The notes under the pieces: model-generated
Told to the model about the DNA's origin: nothing
What the model saw: only the letters and a program-made list of their open reading frames with translations
The model's database searches: none
NCBI GenBank assembly: GCA_001803235.1
Contig: MHBL01000117.1
Coordinates: 1 to 54,542 of the forward strand
Origin: Lentisphaerae bacterium RIFOXYA12_64_32
GTDB lineage: Bacteria; Verrucomicrobiota; Lentisphaeria; Oligosphaerales; YB12-FULL-65-16
Direction: 5' to 3'
Length of the DNA: 54,542 nt
In this document: one piece after another, positions 35,019 to 44,315 of the stretch
Layout of the letters: the number at the start of each line of letters is the position of its first letter
Numbering within the stretch: position 1 is the stretch's first letter
Translations under genes and position numbers: made by a program

Positions 35019-35972
35019 ATGAATCTGTACAACCTGCCAAACACCGACCTTACGGTGTCCGGCATATGTCTGGGTGCCGCCCCGTTCGGCTGGTACCTGG
35101 AGGAGAGGGACGCGTTTGCGCAGTTGGACTATTTCGTGGCCAGCGGCGGCGTTTTCGTTGACACCGCCCACAGTTACGGAGGGAAAGGGACGTCGGAGCG
35201 CATGGTGGGAAACTGGATGGCCTCGCGCCAGAACCGCCGTTCCATCGTACTGGCGACCAAGGGCGGCGAGGACACCGGCCTGAAGAACTACCGGACGCTG
35301 CACGCTGACGAGATTGCCGAGGATGTGGAGGAGAGTCTCGAATGTCTGCAAACCGAGTACATCGACCTGTATTACCTGCATATCGATGACCGCACCGTGC
35401 CGGTGGCAGAAATCATCGACGTGCTGAATGCGAAGGCAAAAGAGGGCAAACTGCGGTATATCGGCTGCTCGAACTGGGGCGTCGACCGGATCGCGGCCGC
35501 CAATGCGTACGCGAAGAAATCCGGGCAGATGGGATTTGTCGCCAATGAGATCGAATGGAGCCTGGCGGTGCCCAACCGTCCCAACACACCGGATTCAACT
35601 ACCTGGATGGACACCGCGTTCCTGGATTACCACCGAAGAACCGGGATGAACGTCTGCGCCTATTCGCCGCAGGCGCGCGGCCTGTTCGCCAAGCTGGAAA
35701 AGCTCGGTGCGGAGGGACTGAACGAGGGGTTGCGGAAGACCTATCTGAACAGCCAGAATCTTGAAACGTTCGAACGCCTGAAGAAGCTTTCGGCGCAAAC
35801 GGGAGACCCTGTCACGGTCTTGACCCTGGCCTACATTTGCCATCAGAAGAAGGACTTCTTCACCGTTCCCATTGTCGGTTGCAGTTCGATGGCGCAGTTG
35901 AAGGAATGCCTGGCGGCGGATGCCTGTACGCTGGATCCATCGATGCTCGAGTGCTTGGCGGAGGGCAGGTGA
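35019..35972 (+). CDS. aldo/keto reductase
   Basis: A 317-residue TIM-barrel NAD(P)H oxidoreductase. The catalytic tetrad is visible: Asp in FVDTAHSYG (about residue 47), Tyr in the same motif (about 52), Lys in LATKGG (about 82) and His in YYLHIDD (about 120). The C-terminal nucleotide-binding segment contains VPIVGCSS. Reduction or oxidation of a sugar aldehyde or ketone is likely. It follows the RidA gene closely. RBS support is modest (AAAGGCGGG). A partial R1 repeat begins about 70 bp after the stop codon. Confidence 0.92.
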   Translation: MNLYNLPNTDLTVSGICLGAAPFGWYLEERDAFAQLDYFVASGGVFVDTAHSYGGKGTSERMVGNWMASRQNRRSIVLATKGGEDTGLKNYRTLHADEIAEDVEESLECLQTEYIDLYYLHIDDRTVPVAEIIDVLNAKAKEGKLRYIGCSNWGVDRIAAANAYAKKSGQMGFVANEIEWSLAVPNRPNTPDSTTWMDTAFLDYHRRTGMNVCAYSPQARGLFAKLEKLGAEGLNEGLRKTYLNSQNLETFERLKKLSAQTGDPVTVLTLAYICHQKKDFFTVPIVGCSSMAQLKECLAADACTLDPSMLECLAEGR

Positions 35973-36315
35973 CGCTGTGGGGCGTGAACCGACGATGTCT
36001 GGGGCCAAGGGGTTCCCACGGCGGAAAGTGCGTAGAGCGGCAGTGGCGCGCGACCTCCGGGACCGCGGTAGAGTGCTCGGGGCCGTCCCGGCCCGAGGCC
36101 CTCGGCCGCAGCGTCACCCTGGGTTCTCGTGTCGACCGGTGGTAAACGGTTGCCAGCCCGGGGGCGATTCAATACCGATTCGGGTCGTTTCGGGCGCAAC
36201 GAGACAGCGCGGGAACGAGGGTGCTTCTGCCGACGTGCGAGTACGCACGCGGCAGAGCCCTGCGTTATCGAGACACGATTGCGAGGCGGGATAAGAGAGC
36301 CAAGGAGGGGCGACC
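35973..36315. other. intergenic region with partial R1 repeat
   Basis: Positions 36043-36108 are a truncated R1 repeat (compare 2921-2990). The right terminal sequence of the element family is missing. The remainder (36110-36300) contains no gene or repeat that I recognise. AAGGAGG at 36302-36308 serves the next gene. Confidence 0.6.
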
Positions 36316-39300
36316 ATGACGAGCGTTCAGCGTGTGTTCGGGGCGGCGTTGGTGGGGTTGACGTGTGGGGCAGCCCTGTTGGCGGCGGTCGACCTGGCCG
36401 GGTTGCAGACATCGCAGGCCGAGCTGCAAGCGCGTCTGAGTGCTCGGAGTGACTGTCTCGCCGGCTACCGTTTTGGCGCGGTGCCGGAGGGGTTGACCTT
36501 TGAGCCGGCCCCGGAGAAGGACGCGCTGAGCGAGACCGCGGGGAGTTTTGCCGGGCAGCGCGCCACGCGGATTTTCCATGGAAAGTTGAAGGGACCGGTG
36601 CTGGACATCCCCGCGACTGGGTTCACACTCTGCTGCTGGCTCAAGGTCAACAAACTGGAAGAAGTGGACCGGGGCGGCTACAAGCGCACCGGCGGCGGCG
36701 TGATGGCGTGCGGCAGCGGCTACTACAACGGGTGGCGCCTGCTGGTTTCGCCCCATGATTCGGGGATCAGCTTCGCGCTCGGGCGCCCGGAGGGCAGCAC
36801 GGGCATCAGCAGTTCCGGATTTCTGACGCCTGGCGAGTGGCACCACGTGGCCGTGACCTGGGACCTCAAGAACCTGGCGCTGTGGATCGACGGTGTGGCG
36901 CGGGCGGAAACGACGACGTCGATGAGCTACAATCCCGCCACGACGCTCAAGGTCTTCCGGATTGGCGAGTGCGACGAGGGGACGGGGGTGCTCGATTTCG
37001 AGATCGCTGACCTCGGGTTCTTCAGTACAGCCCTTCCCGGTGAAGCGTTCGAGGGACTGGGCAATCCGGACGCGGTGCTGGCGCGGCGGTTGACCGAGTT
37101 CCTGCAGCAGCTTCCGCCTCCCCCCGACGGGGTACTGTTCCGCGGCGTGCAGGAACGGCGCTATCGCGAGCGGTTCGAGCCTCTGCTGACGCTCACGGGC
37201 TGCGAAAACTCACCCGCGTTCCGGGACGTGCGCTCTTACGCTCGCCTGTGCGTGGCTGAAAGCTTTCTGCGGAGCGGCACAACCGACGAGGCGGAGAAGG
37301 CGTTCCGCCAGTTGGCCGAAGACGATACCTCGATGCTGCAACATCGGGCTCGCGCCATGCTCGCTCAGGGCGACATGCCGCGGGATCGGAAGGACTACAC
37401 CACGGCCCGCCGCGAATACGAGAAGACGCGGGATCTCTTCGTGGCGAAGCACGAGGCGTTCCGCGTCGAAGCGCTGGCCCGTTTGCGAGACATCGAAACA
37501 CTCAAGGACGGCGAGCCGTTCCGCAGTGAGCGACAGCGGCGCATCGATCGTATCGACCACGCCACGCCCTGGTTCTACGCTTCCCCGGACGGCGATGATG
37601 GGAACCCCGGCACGGCGGCGCGCCCCTTCCGCACCCTCGAACGCGCCCGGGATGCGCTGCGTGCGCGCCGCAAGACCGAGCCTCTTCCCGCGGGTGGTGT
37701 CGCCATCGTTCTCAAGGGCGGGGTATATCCCCGCCTGGAGAAGAGCTTTACGCTGGTGACCGAGGACTCCGGAACGGCGGATGCACCCGTGGTCTACCGC
37801 GCCGCACCTGGCGAGAAACCGATTCTGCGGGCGGGACAGGCCATCACGAACTTCGTGCCCGTGATCGACAGTCCGGCCGCGCAGCGCATTCCGGAAGCGG
37901 TGCGCAGTCACGTCTTGCAGGTGGACCTCCGCGCTGCCGGCATCACCGATTTCGGTGCATTGACCCCACGCGGCCAGGACTACTTCGGGAAGCTGGCGGG
38001 CGTGGATGTTCCGGCGCACCTGGAGCTGTTCTTCGACGGTGTACCCATGTCGCTGGCGCGCTGGCCGAACGACACGCCCAAGATGAGCGAGCGTTTCGCC
38101 CTCGTCGAGGTCAACGACCAGGACGCAGTCCGCCAGGAAGGGCGGGTTCTTGTCAAGAACTCCGACATCTTCTACTACTCGAATCCGCGACAGGACGCCT
38201 GGGCGAATGAGTCCGATCCCTGGCTGTTCGGTTACTGGCAGTACGCCTTCTTCTCCTCGTACCGCAAGATCCTTCGCGTCGATCCGGAGAAGAACCAGAT
38301 CCAGATAGACTGGAACCTCGCTCCCGGCTCGAAGGACCAACCGAACGTCGTCAAGGGCTCTGGCTACCAGGGGATCAACCTGCTTTGCGAACTGGACAGT
38401 CCCGGCGAGTGGTACCTGGACCGGGGCACGGGCGTTGTGTACTTCTGGCCGCCGTCGGCCGTCGAGCGCGCCGAGGTCCTGGTGTCCATGCTTGAGGTAC
38501 CGGTCATCGCGGTCGACGCGGTCTCGAACGTGGTCCTGCACGGTCTCACCATCGAAGCCGGGCGCCAGCATGGCGTGGTGGTCAAGGACGGCGAGAACGT
38601 GCTGCTGGCCGGTTGCACCGTCCGTGACATGGGCTGCAAGGGTGCGGACATCGCTGGCGGGCGCGGGCATGCGCTGGTCGGCTGTGATCTGGCGTACCTG
38701 GGCAACGCGGGGGTGACCCTGACGGGCGGCGATCTGCCCACACTGCGGTCCTCCGAACACGTGGTCGAGAACTGCCACATCCACCACTTCGCGAACTGGA
38801 ATCGCGGCGCCTACCAGCCGGGCATCGGCGTGAAGGGCGTAGGGGTGCGGATGTCGAACAACCTGATCCACGACGCGCCGCACCAGGCGTTCCTGCTCTG
38901 CGGTAACGATCACGTGACCGAGTACAACGAGATCCACGACGTCACGCACGAGGCGGGTGACGCCGGGATGTGGTACATGTACGGCGACGTGGCGGCGCTG
39001 GCCGAGCGCGGGAATGTCGTGCGCTACAACTACTGGCATCACCAGCCGCACAACGAAACCCTCGGCAAGTACCATTGCGTCTGTCACATGGGGGTGTACA
39101 TCGACAATGTCAACGGCGGCGTCACGGTCTACGGCAATGTCTTCTCCCGTATCGACGTGGATGCCGGCGCGGTCTTCTTCGGAGGCAGCGATGACATCGT
39201 CGAGAACAACGTGTTTCACCGTTGTCGTTCCGGCATCAACATGGAGGATCGGTCCTGGGTCTACGCGAAAGCGTACAAGGGCATCGACGCGTACATGGCC

Positions 39301-40362
39301 AAGATGAAGGTCACCGAGCCGCCGTGGAGCGTCCGCTATCCGCGCCTGACCACCATCAAGCCACAGACTGAGGACCTGACGCTGATCGTCCGCGGGAACG
39401 TGGCGGCCCGGAACATCGGAATGGATTGCGGAAAGTTCATTTACGGCAACGCCACCACGATGCGCTACGCCCGCATCGAACGGAACTGGGAGAAGGGCGA
39501 TCCGGGCTTCCGGGATGCCGATGGTGGCGATTTCGAATTGAAGCCCGACGCGCCCGTGCTTGCCACCTGCCTGTTCGAGCCGCTGCCGTTCAAGGCGATG
39601 GGGCTGTACAACGACGAACTGCGCGCCTCGTGGCCAGTCCATCACCCGAGCGGGAACTACGAGACTTTCTATCGCGACAGTTCGAAGATCGACAAGGCCG
39701 AGCGCAAGCCCATTGACAAGATGCCCGTGTGCCGGGCGTCGCCGCGAACGACGGAGATCGCCATCGACGGCAAGCTCGATCCCGCCGAATGGGACGGTCT
39801 GGATCCGGCCAAGGGCTATGCCCTCACCCGCAATCCGGAGAACGGTCAGACCAAGGCGCGGCCCAGCATGATGTGGCTGCGGCGTGACGCGGAAAACCTC
39901 TACATCGCGCTGAGCCATGAACTGGAGCCCGGGCAGTCCGCCAAGCCGAAAGGCAATTCGCCGTCCTGGTGGGGGGATGCGGACATAGCAGAGGTCATCT
40001 TCGAGGGCGAGGGCGGCGACTGGTGGCCCGCGGACAAGGGGCACGGACCCATCTTCTACCTGATTGGCGACTGTACGGGGGCATTCGAGAGCTACACGAT
40101 TGCCGGACTGCCGAAGCCTCGCGCCGACGGCCTGCGCGGCGCCGTCCAGTATGCGGCCGCCAGCGCGCCCGGTTGCTGGACTGCCGAGTGGCGGGTTCCT
40201 CTCGCCGCTCTGTGTCTGGATCCGAAAGAGGCCAAAGGCTGCTGCTTCAACGTCGGGGTGCACAAGCCCCAAACGCAGGGTGACAATTGGGCCGTGTGGG
40301 TCGGCGCCGAGGGCGCCAACTGGAAAGTCTGGAATGCCGGCTGGCTGAGCCTCAAAGACTGA
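36316..40362 (+). CDS. giant secreted LamG / beta-helix / CBM9-like protein
   Basis: A 1348-residue protein. The signal peptide (about 1-24) is followed by a LamG/concanavalin-type domain (about 70-240; FTLCCWLKV, WHHVAVTWD, ALWIDGV). A helical linker (about 290-400) precedes a right-handed parallel beta-helix (about 415-1120) that opens with YASPDGDDGNPGT and has repeated HIHHF or NxxH turns. The C-terminus (about 1141-1348) is CBM9-like (IDGKLDPAEWDG, then WTAEWRVPLAAL). It should bind and cleave or modify an extracellular glycan. AAGGAGG precedes the ATG. The same module order, minus LamG, is seen at 44316. Confidence 0.9.
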   Translation: MTSVQRVFGAALVGLTCGAALLAAVDLAGLQTSQAELQARLSARSDCLAGYRFGAVPEGLTFEPAPEKDALSETAGSFAGQRATRIFHGKLKGPVLDIPATGFTLCCWLKVNKLEEVDRGGYKRTGGGVMACGSGYYNGWRLLVSPHDSGISFALGRPEGSTGISSSGFLTPGEWHHVAVTWDLKNLALWIDGVARAETTTSMSYNPATTLKVFRIGECDEGTGVLDFEIADLGFFSTALPGEAFEGLGNPDAVLARRLTEFLQQLPPPPDGVLFRGVQERRYRERFEPLLTLTGCENSPAFRDVRSYARLCVAESFLRSGTTDEAEKAFRQLAEDDTSMLQHRARAMLAQGDMPRDRKDYTTARREYEKTRDLFVAKHEAFRVEALARLRDIETLKDGEPFRSERQRRIDRIDHATPWFYASPDGDDGNPGTAARPFRTLERARDALRARRKTEPLPAGGVAIVLKGGVYPRLEKSFTLVTEDSGTADAPVVYRAAPGEKPILRAGQAITNFVPVIDSPAAQRIPEAVRSHVLQVDLRAAGITDFGALTPRGQDYFGKLAGVDVPAHLELFFDGVPMSLARWPNDTPKMSERFALVEVNDQDAVRQEGRVLVKNSDIFYYSNPRQDAWANESDPWLFGYWQYAFFSSYRKILRVDPEKNQIQIDWNLAPGSKDQPNVVKGSGYQGINLLCELDSPGEWYLDRGTGVVYFWPPSAVERAEVLVSMLEVPVIAVDAVSNVVLHGLTIEAGRQHGVVVKDGENVLLAGCTVRDMGCKGADIAGGRGHALVGCDLAYLGNAGVTLTGGDLPTLRSSEHVVENCHIHHFANWNRGAYQPGIGVKGVGVRMSNNLIHDAPHQAFLLCGNDHVTEYNEIHDVTHEAGDAGMWYMYGDVAALAERGNVVRYNYWHHQPHNETLGKYHCVCHMGVYIDNVNGGVTVYGNVFSRIDVDAGAVFFGGSDDIVENNVFHRCRSGINMEDRSWVYAKAYKGIDAYMAKMKVTEPPWSVRYPRLTTIKPQTEDLTLIVRGNVAARNIGMDCGKFIYGNATTMRYARIERNWEKGDPGFRDADGGDFELKPDAPVLATCLFEPLPFKAMGLYNDELRASWPVHHPSGNYETFYRDSSKIDKAERKPIDKMPVCRASPRTTEIAIDGKLDPAEWDGLDPAKGYALTRNPENGQTKARPSMMWLRRDAENLYIALSHELEPGQSAKPKGNSPSWWGDADIAEVIFEGEGGDWWPADKGHGPIFYLIGDCTGAFESYTIAGLPKPRADGLRGAVQYAAASAPGCWTAEWRVPLAALCLDPKEAKGCCFNVGVHKPQTQGDNWAVWVGAEGANWKVWNAGWLSLKD

Positions 40363-40481
40363 GAACGTGTTCCCGTGGTACCGACGCCGCGCCGGCGCGC
40401 CGCGGCGGCCGGGGGCCGTCCGCCGCACTCTTCTTCGGCCCGAGGACGGTCCGAGCCACGGGCCGAACACCCTCATGCCAA

Positions 40482-40694
40482 AAAAAGGCGACCTGTGCAA
40501 TAAGCGGACCAGGACCCGTCACCTTCCGACAGTACCGCGGGCGGCCCCCCGCCCGCTTCTCGGTGCGCACGCAGCACAAGGCTCGGATGGCGGGCGGATG
40601 GCCGCCCGCGGTACTGTCTGTCAGGCGGGGCCGGCCTGGGCTGGCACCGCAACCTACCCGGCCTCGCTCCGCTTATTGCACAGGTCGAAAAAGG
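40482..40694. mobile_element. non-autonomous TIR element, family 1 (199 bp)
   Basis: Termini at 40489-40507 and 40669-40687 are perfect 19-bp inverted copies that share only the outer CGACCTGTGC with other members; the inner 9 bp (AATAAGCGG) differ but match each other. AAAAAGG occurs directly on both sides (40482-40488, 40688-40694), a possible target duplication weakened by the low complexity. The interior has its own palindrome (ACAGTACCGCGGGCGG against its inverse near 40600). Confidence 0.65.
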
Positions 40695-40702
40695 AAACAG
40701 CC

Positions 40703-40850
40703 CTGGCGGGAGTGATGCGTCAGCGCCCCCCCTTCCCAATCGTCGCCCCACGGCCGCAAGGACCGTGGCGGCGCGGACGGACGCGAGTAACATCCAAACA
40801 TGACCGGGCCGTCTGCCGCCCGGGGGACGCTGACGCATCACCTGGCGGGA
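40703..40850. mobile_element. non-autonomous TIR element, family 2, with 9-bp target duplication
   Basis: GTGATGCGTCAGCG (40712-40725) and its exact inverse (40828-40841) bound a 130-bp element. CTGGCGGGA lies directly before (40703-40711) and after (40842-40850), an exact 9-bp direct repeat. No coding capacity. A related end, TAATGCGTCAGC, appears at 54416-54427. Confidence 0.78.
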
Positions 40851-40981
40851 TCCTCCCTTGTCTGGCAGTTCCCCGCCTTGGCGCTATCTTTCCCGTCGTG
40901 TCCCGGGAACGCGATTCCTTATCAGTCAGTACCAGTCAGTGGATTCGGCGAGCGACCCACAAGAGAAAGGCGGTGAACGTT

Positions 40982-41449
40982 ATGGACGTGTACAAGAAAC
41001 TCGCGGAACTCAAACTGACTCTTCCCTCCCTGACGCCGCCGGTGGGCATGTTCGTGCCCGGCCGTCCCTTTGGCGACAAACTTGTGTACTTCTCCGGCAT
41101 GGGCCCGGAAATGCGGGACGGCAAGTTCCTGTACCTGGGCAAGGTGGGAAAGGACGTCGACCTTGACTACGGCGTGGCTGCGGCCCGGAGCGTGGGCATG
41201 ACCATGCTGGCACAGATGCATGCCTGCCTCGGCGACCTCAACCACGTCCGGCGCATCGTCAAGGTGCTGGGGTTTGTTAACTGCACGCCGGAGTTTGCCA
41301 AGCAACCGGCGGTCATGAACGGCTACTCGGGCCTGATGCTTGAGGTGTTCGGTCCGGACGTCGGCGCGCATGCGCGGTCCGCGATTGGCGCCGGGAGCCT
41401 GCCCGGCAACATCCCTGTCGAGGTGGAGATGCTGGTGGAAGTCGTGTGA
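40982..41449 (+). CDS. RidA/YjgF family protein, paralogue 2
   Basis: A 155-residue RidA family protein closely related to the one at 34519: both begin MDVYK and share GDKLVYFSGMGPEMRDGKF-like and HARSAIGxxxLPxNIPVEVEMLVE segments. The conserved Arg of HARSAIG is present. ATG 40982 follows a purine-rich AAAGGCGG; longer frames upstream cross the inserted elements and are not real. The neighbour downstream is the toroid protein, 258 bp away. Both RidA copies are preceded by a family 1 inverted-repeat element. Confidence 0.9.
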   Translation: MDVYKKLAELKLTLPSLTPPVGMFVPGRPFGDKLVYFSGMGPEMRDGKFLYLGKVGKDVDLDYGVAAARSVGMTMLAQMHACLGDLNHVRRIVKVLGFVNCTPEFAKQPAVMNGYSGLMLEVFGPDVGAHARSAIGAGSLPGNIPVEVEMLVEVV

Positions 41450-41466
41450 GCAACCCGCGGTGTGAG

Positions 41467-41665
41467 TGTCGGGTGTCGGGTGTCGCGGGGCTGGTCTTTC
41501 CTCAGCTTTCAGCTTTCATCCCTCATCCCTCGCGCGGGTGTCGAGTGTTGGGTGTCGAGGGGGCAGAGGCAGAGCGGAAGCCGTCCGTTTTGTCCGTTGG
41601 GTCCGTTTCGTCCGTTCTGTCTGCCGGCTATCCTTAGCCTGAACACTGAGACCCGAACACTAGAC
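41467..41665. repeat. composite heptamer and nonamer array (site C)
   Basis: In order: three heptamers (41467-41487, TGTCGGG type); five heptamers of two other sequences (41497-41531, AGCTTTC twice, ATCCCTC twice); three TGTCGAG-type units (41539-41559); five 9-bp units GTCCGTTNN (41583-41627, last one degenerate); then four heptamers on the opposite strand (41638-41665, CCTGAAC type). The order heptamers, nonamers, reversed heptamers is the same as at 4451-4569. It occupies nearly the whole gap before the toroid gene. Confidence 0.75.
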
Positions 41666-41707
41666 ACCGCTCCGATGGATGCGTTTGGCCAGGAGGCGAT
41701 GCGAACC

Positions 41708-43777
41708 ATGAAAACCATTGTTGCGCAGGAACCGAGCGTCACGATGCCGGACTGGGCCGTGCTCGAGCGCGGACTCATCACGCTTCTGAACCAGTCCGTG
41801 GACATCCTGCTGGACAAGTACCTCACCCCGGACGGCGAGATCATCTGGCCACAGTCGGTCTCCGATTTCCAGACGTATGCGTACGGCAACGTCGACAACG
41901 CGTTCGAAGGCTTCTCGAGTTGGCCGCTGTTCTACGTGCTGGGCGGGGACCGGCGTTTTCTGACGCTGGCGCAGCGGCAGTACGACGCGCTGGTGCGGCA
42001 GTTCTCCCGCTGCCGGAAGACGGTGAACCTGGGCATCGACGCTGCGCGTGCGGCGGCGCTTGGCCGCGACACGATGCTGGTCGACGAGTGGTATCCCGAC
42101 CTGGACTGGATGCACCAGGGCGAAGCCGCGATGTTCTTCTACTACCTGAACCTGGCCAACCCGAAGAATGAGACAAACCGTGCCCGGACACTCAAGGCTG
42201 TGGAGAGTCTGATCGGCGAGAACCCCGCCGGGTTCGAGGCCAACTACGACCCCGTACATCGGGTATTCAAGAGTTCGTACTTCGGCACCAACGGCCCCGC
42301 ATACGAGAAGTTCAAACGCCCGATCACCCACCAGAACTGGATGAACTCCTACGGACTCGCGTTCTACGACGTGCCCGGCGTGACCACGCTCCTGGACCTG
42401 GCCGACCCGGACAACGCCCGGCGCTACGGTGAGGCGTACGGCCGCCGCATGGCGCGCGCCGAAACGGTTACCAACCTGATGGCGACATCCATGGTGCTCA
42501 ATGCCTACCTGTACACCGGTGAGGCGCGCTACCGGCAGTGGGTCCTGGACTATGTCGACGGCTGGCGAGTGCGCTACGCCGGCAACCACGGCATCATGCC
42601 GGACAACGCGGGCCCGAACGGGATCGTGGGCGAGACCATGGAGGGACACTGGTACGGCGGCCACTACGGCTGGGTGCATCCGCACGGGTTCTACTTCGTG
42701 GCCGACGCGATGATCATTGCCGGCGAGAACGAACGCCTGCTGACGGGCGCCGCGGGACGCCTGGACTGGGTACGCGAGCAGTTCGCCCTGCTGTCGCGCT
42801 ACGCCGTGACGCGCGAGGACGGCACCGTGCTACTGCCGCAGAAGCATACCGACGAAGGCGCGGTGCTGGAATACGGCGGCTATAACGGCGAGCCGATGAC
42901 CCGGCCCGACCGCGTGACGGATCGCGCCGGCTTCACGCGCAAGCGGCAGGTGGACGGCTGGTACGAGTTTGCGACGGCCAACACGGCGCATCTGGCGCAC
43001 CTGTACGCCGACAGCTTCAGCCCGGAGGACGTGGCGCTGACCCAGCGTCTGTCGCGGCGCGAGGCGTGGGAGCGGGTCACGGCCTCGGCTGTCAAGGCGA
43101 AGTACAAGGGCGGGCAGGACAGCGCGTATCTGCACTACCTGAGCGGCGGCTATCCTGACTACCCGACGGACGTGCTGCGCCACAGCATGAACCAGGTATA
43201 CACGCAGATGAAGATCCTGCGCGGCGAGCTCGAGGGCTCGAAGGCCGGGCTGGGCTATGCGCCGGACAGCGAGGAGGAGTGGGCCGGACTGCGCGCCATC
43301 ACCCGCGAACTCCACGACAAGTATGGACTGCAGTGGAGCGAGTCCACCGTGCACTCCTACTACCAGACGTTCCTGCTCTACCGCAACCCGGTCACGACCG
43401 AGGCGTTGGTACAACTGACCATGGGCGGCGTGATGCCCATCTACAACGGCGGGTTGCTGAATGTGTCCGTGCGCTACTTCGATGCGGAGGAAAAGCGTCC
43501 CGGACTGCCCGCGGACGTGGCCGCGCTGGTCAGCCGCGTCGCGCAGGATGGCATCGACCTGAGCGTGTGCAACCTGCACCCCACGCAAAGCCGCCGTCTG
43601 ATCGTGCAGGCCGGTGCGTACGGCGAGCACCAGTTCACCACGCTGTGCCTGCAGGGCGAAACCCACGCCATCGACGACAAATGGTTCGAACTGCGCGTCG
43701 AGCCGGGTTGCCGCGCGGATTTGACACTCGGTATGCAACGGTACAAGAACCGTCCGTCGCTCGAAGAGCCGTTCTGA
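41708..43777 (+). CDS. uncharacterised (alpha/alpha)-toroid protein
   Basis: The 689-residue protein has no assigned function. Helical repeats rich in Trp and Tyr through about residue 480 (DNAFEGFSSWPLFYVLGG, HQNWMNSYGLAFYD, EGHWYGGHYGWVHPHGF) suggest an (alpha/alpha)6 barrel as in epimerases, unsaturated glucuronyl hydrolases and polysaccharide lyases; a beta-rich C-terminus follows. There is no signal peptide, so it would act in the cytoplasm. AGGAGG at 41691-41696 favours ATG 41708 over 41675 and 41699. Context points to sugar metabolism. Which residues are catalytic cannot be said. Confidence 0.82.
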   Translation: MKTIVAQEPSVTMPDWAVLERGLITLLNQSVDILLDKYLTPDGEIIWPQSVSDFQTYAYGNVDNAFEGFSSWPLFYVLGGDRRFLTLAQRQYDALVRQFSRCRKTVNLGIDAARAAALGRDTMLVDEWYPDLDWMHQGEAAMFFYYLNLANPKNETNRARTLKAVESLIGENPAGFEANYDPVHRVFKSSYFGTNGPAYEKFKRPITHQNWMNSYGLAFYDVPGVTTLLDLADPDNARRYGEAYGRRMARAETVTNLMATSMVLNAYLYTGEARYRQWVLDYVDGWRVRYAGNHGIMPDNAGPNGIVGETMEGHWYGGHYGWVHPHGFYFVADAMIIAGENERLLTGAAGRLDWVREQFALLSRYAVTREDGTVLLPQKHTDEGAVLEYGGYNGEPMTRPDRVTDRAGFTRKRQVDGWYEFATANTAHLAHLYADSFSPEDVALTQRLSRREAWERVTASAVKAKYKGGQDSAYLHYLSGGYPDYPTDVLRHSMNQVYTQMKILRGELEGSKAGLGYAPDSEEEWAGLRAITRELHDKYGLQWSESTVHSYYQTFLLYRNPVTTEALVQLTMGGVMPIYNGGLLNVSVRYFDAEEKRPGLPADVAALVSRVAQDGIDLSVCNLHPTQSRRLIVQAGAYGEHQFTTLCLQGETHAIDDKWFELRVEPGCRADLTLGMQRYKNRPSLEEPF

Positions 43778-44005
43778 CCTGGCCGGTCGGGAATGCTCGG
43801 GTTGTCGGTGTCGCCGCTGGGCGCTATGCGCCGCACCCTGGGGCAAGGCCAGACGCACGACCAAGGCGGCCTTGGACTGCGTGGGAACGCCGGCATGTGG
43901 AGCGCGGTGGCAAGTCCGCTGAAGGCGGACGGGCGCATGTCAGTTTATGTTGCGCGCAGCATAAGTCAGTTCCGTAGGGGCGGGCGCCGTCTGCGTGCAT
44001 TTTGC

Positions 44006-44107
44006 CTGAGTCCCGGCTTCAGCCGGAAGCCCCGGCGAGCTTCAGCGAGCCGTGCGCCGACCGCTCGCTGAAGCTCGCTGCCACTTCCGCCTGAAGGCGG
44101 TACTCAG
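44006..44107. repeat. 102-bp palindromic repeat in the gap 43778-44315
   Basis: The outer arms CTGAGTCCCGGCTTCAGCC and GGCGGTACTCAG pair imperfectly. The inner arms GCGAGCTTCAGCGAGC (44035-44050) and its exact inverse (44063-44078) form a perfect 16-bp stem with a 12-nt loop. Fragments of the same sequence occur at 9106-9135, 12275-12290 and 13525-13540. The rest of the 538-bp gap shows no gene or other repeat. Confidence 0.7.
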
Positions 44108-44315
44108 ACGAAGGCGCAACACACGGAGTCTCCCTTGAAACGTTCGGTCTCCACAATCAGGACGCGGGAACCATAGTGGCATTGGAGGGCGGCGTCAGTC
44201 CCACCGGTCCTGCGCGCGAGGTATTGCTCAACGTCACCGCACTCGTATATTGGGGGCGCGCACTGTCCGTGGGCCCCGCCTGTCTGTGAAGCGTCAAGGT
44301 GAGGAGTCGCAGCAC

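Larger units (their letters stand above)
40363..40981. other. 619-bp gene-free region with two inverted-repeat elements
   Basis: No gene before the RidA start at 40982. A GC-rich, self-complementary stretch (40381-40460) resembles R1 loosely. It is followed by two elements described separately (40482-40694 and 40703-40850). The remaining 40851-40981 includes a repeated CAGTCAGT (40924-40942) and the purine-rich leader of the RidA gene. Confidence 0.6.

Noticed and set aside
37210..40500. A 1096-residue open frame on the minus strand
   Set aside because: Exact shadow of the beta-helix gene at 36316; composition is that of a codon-bias artefact, and it lacks a start signal.
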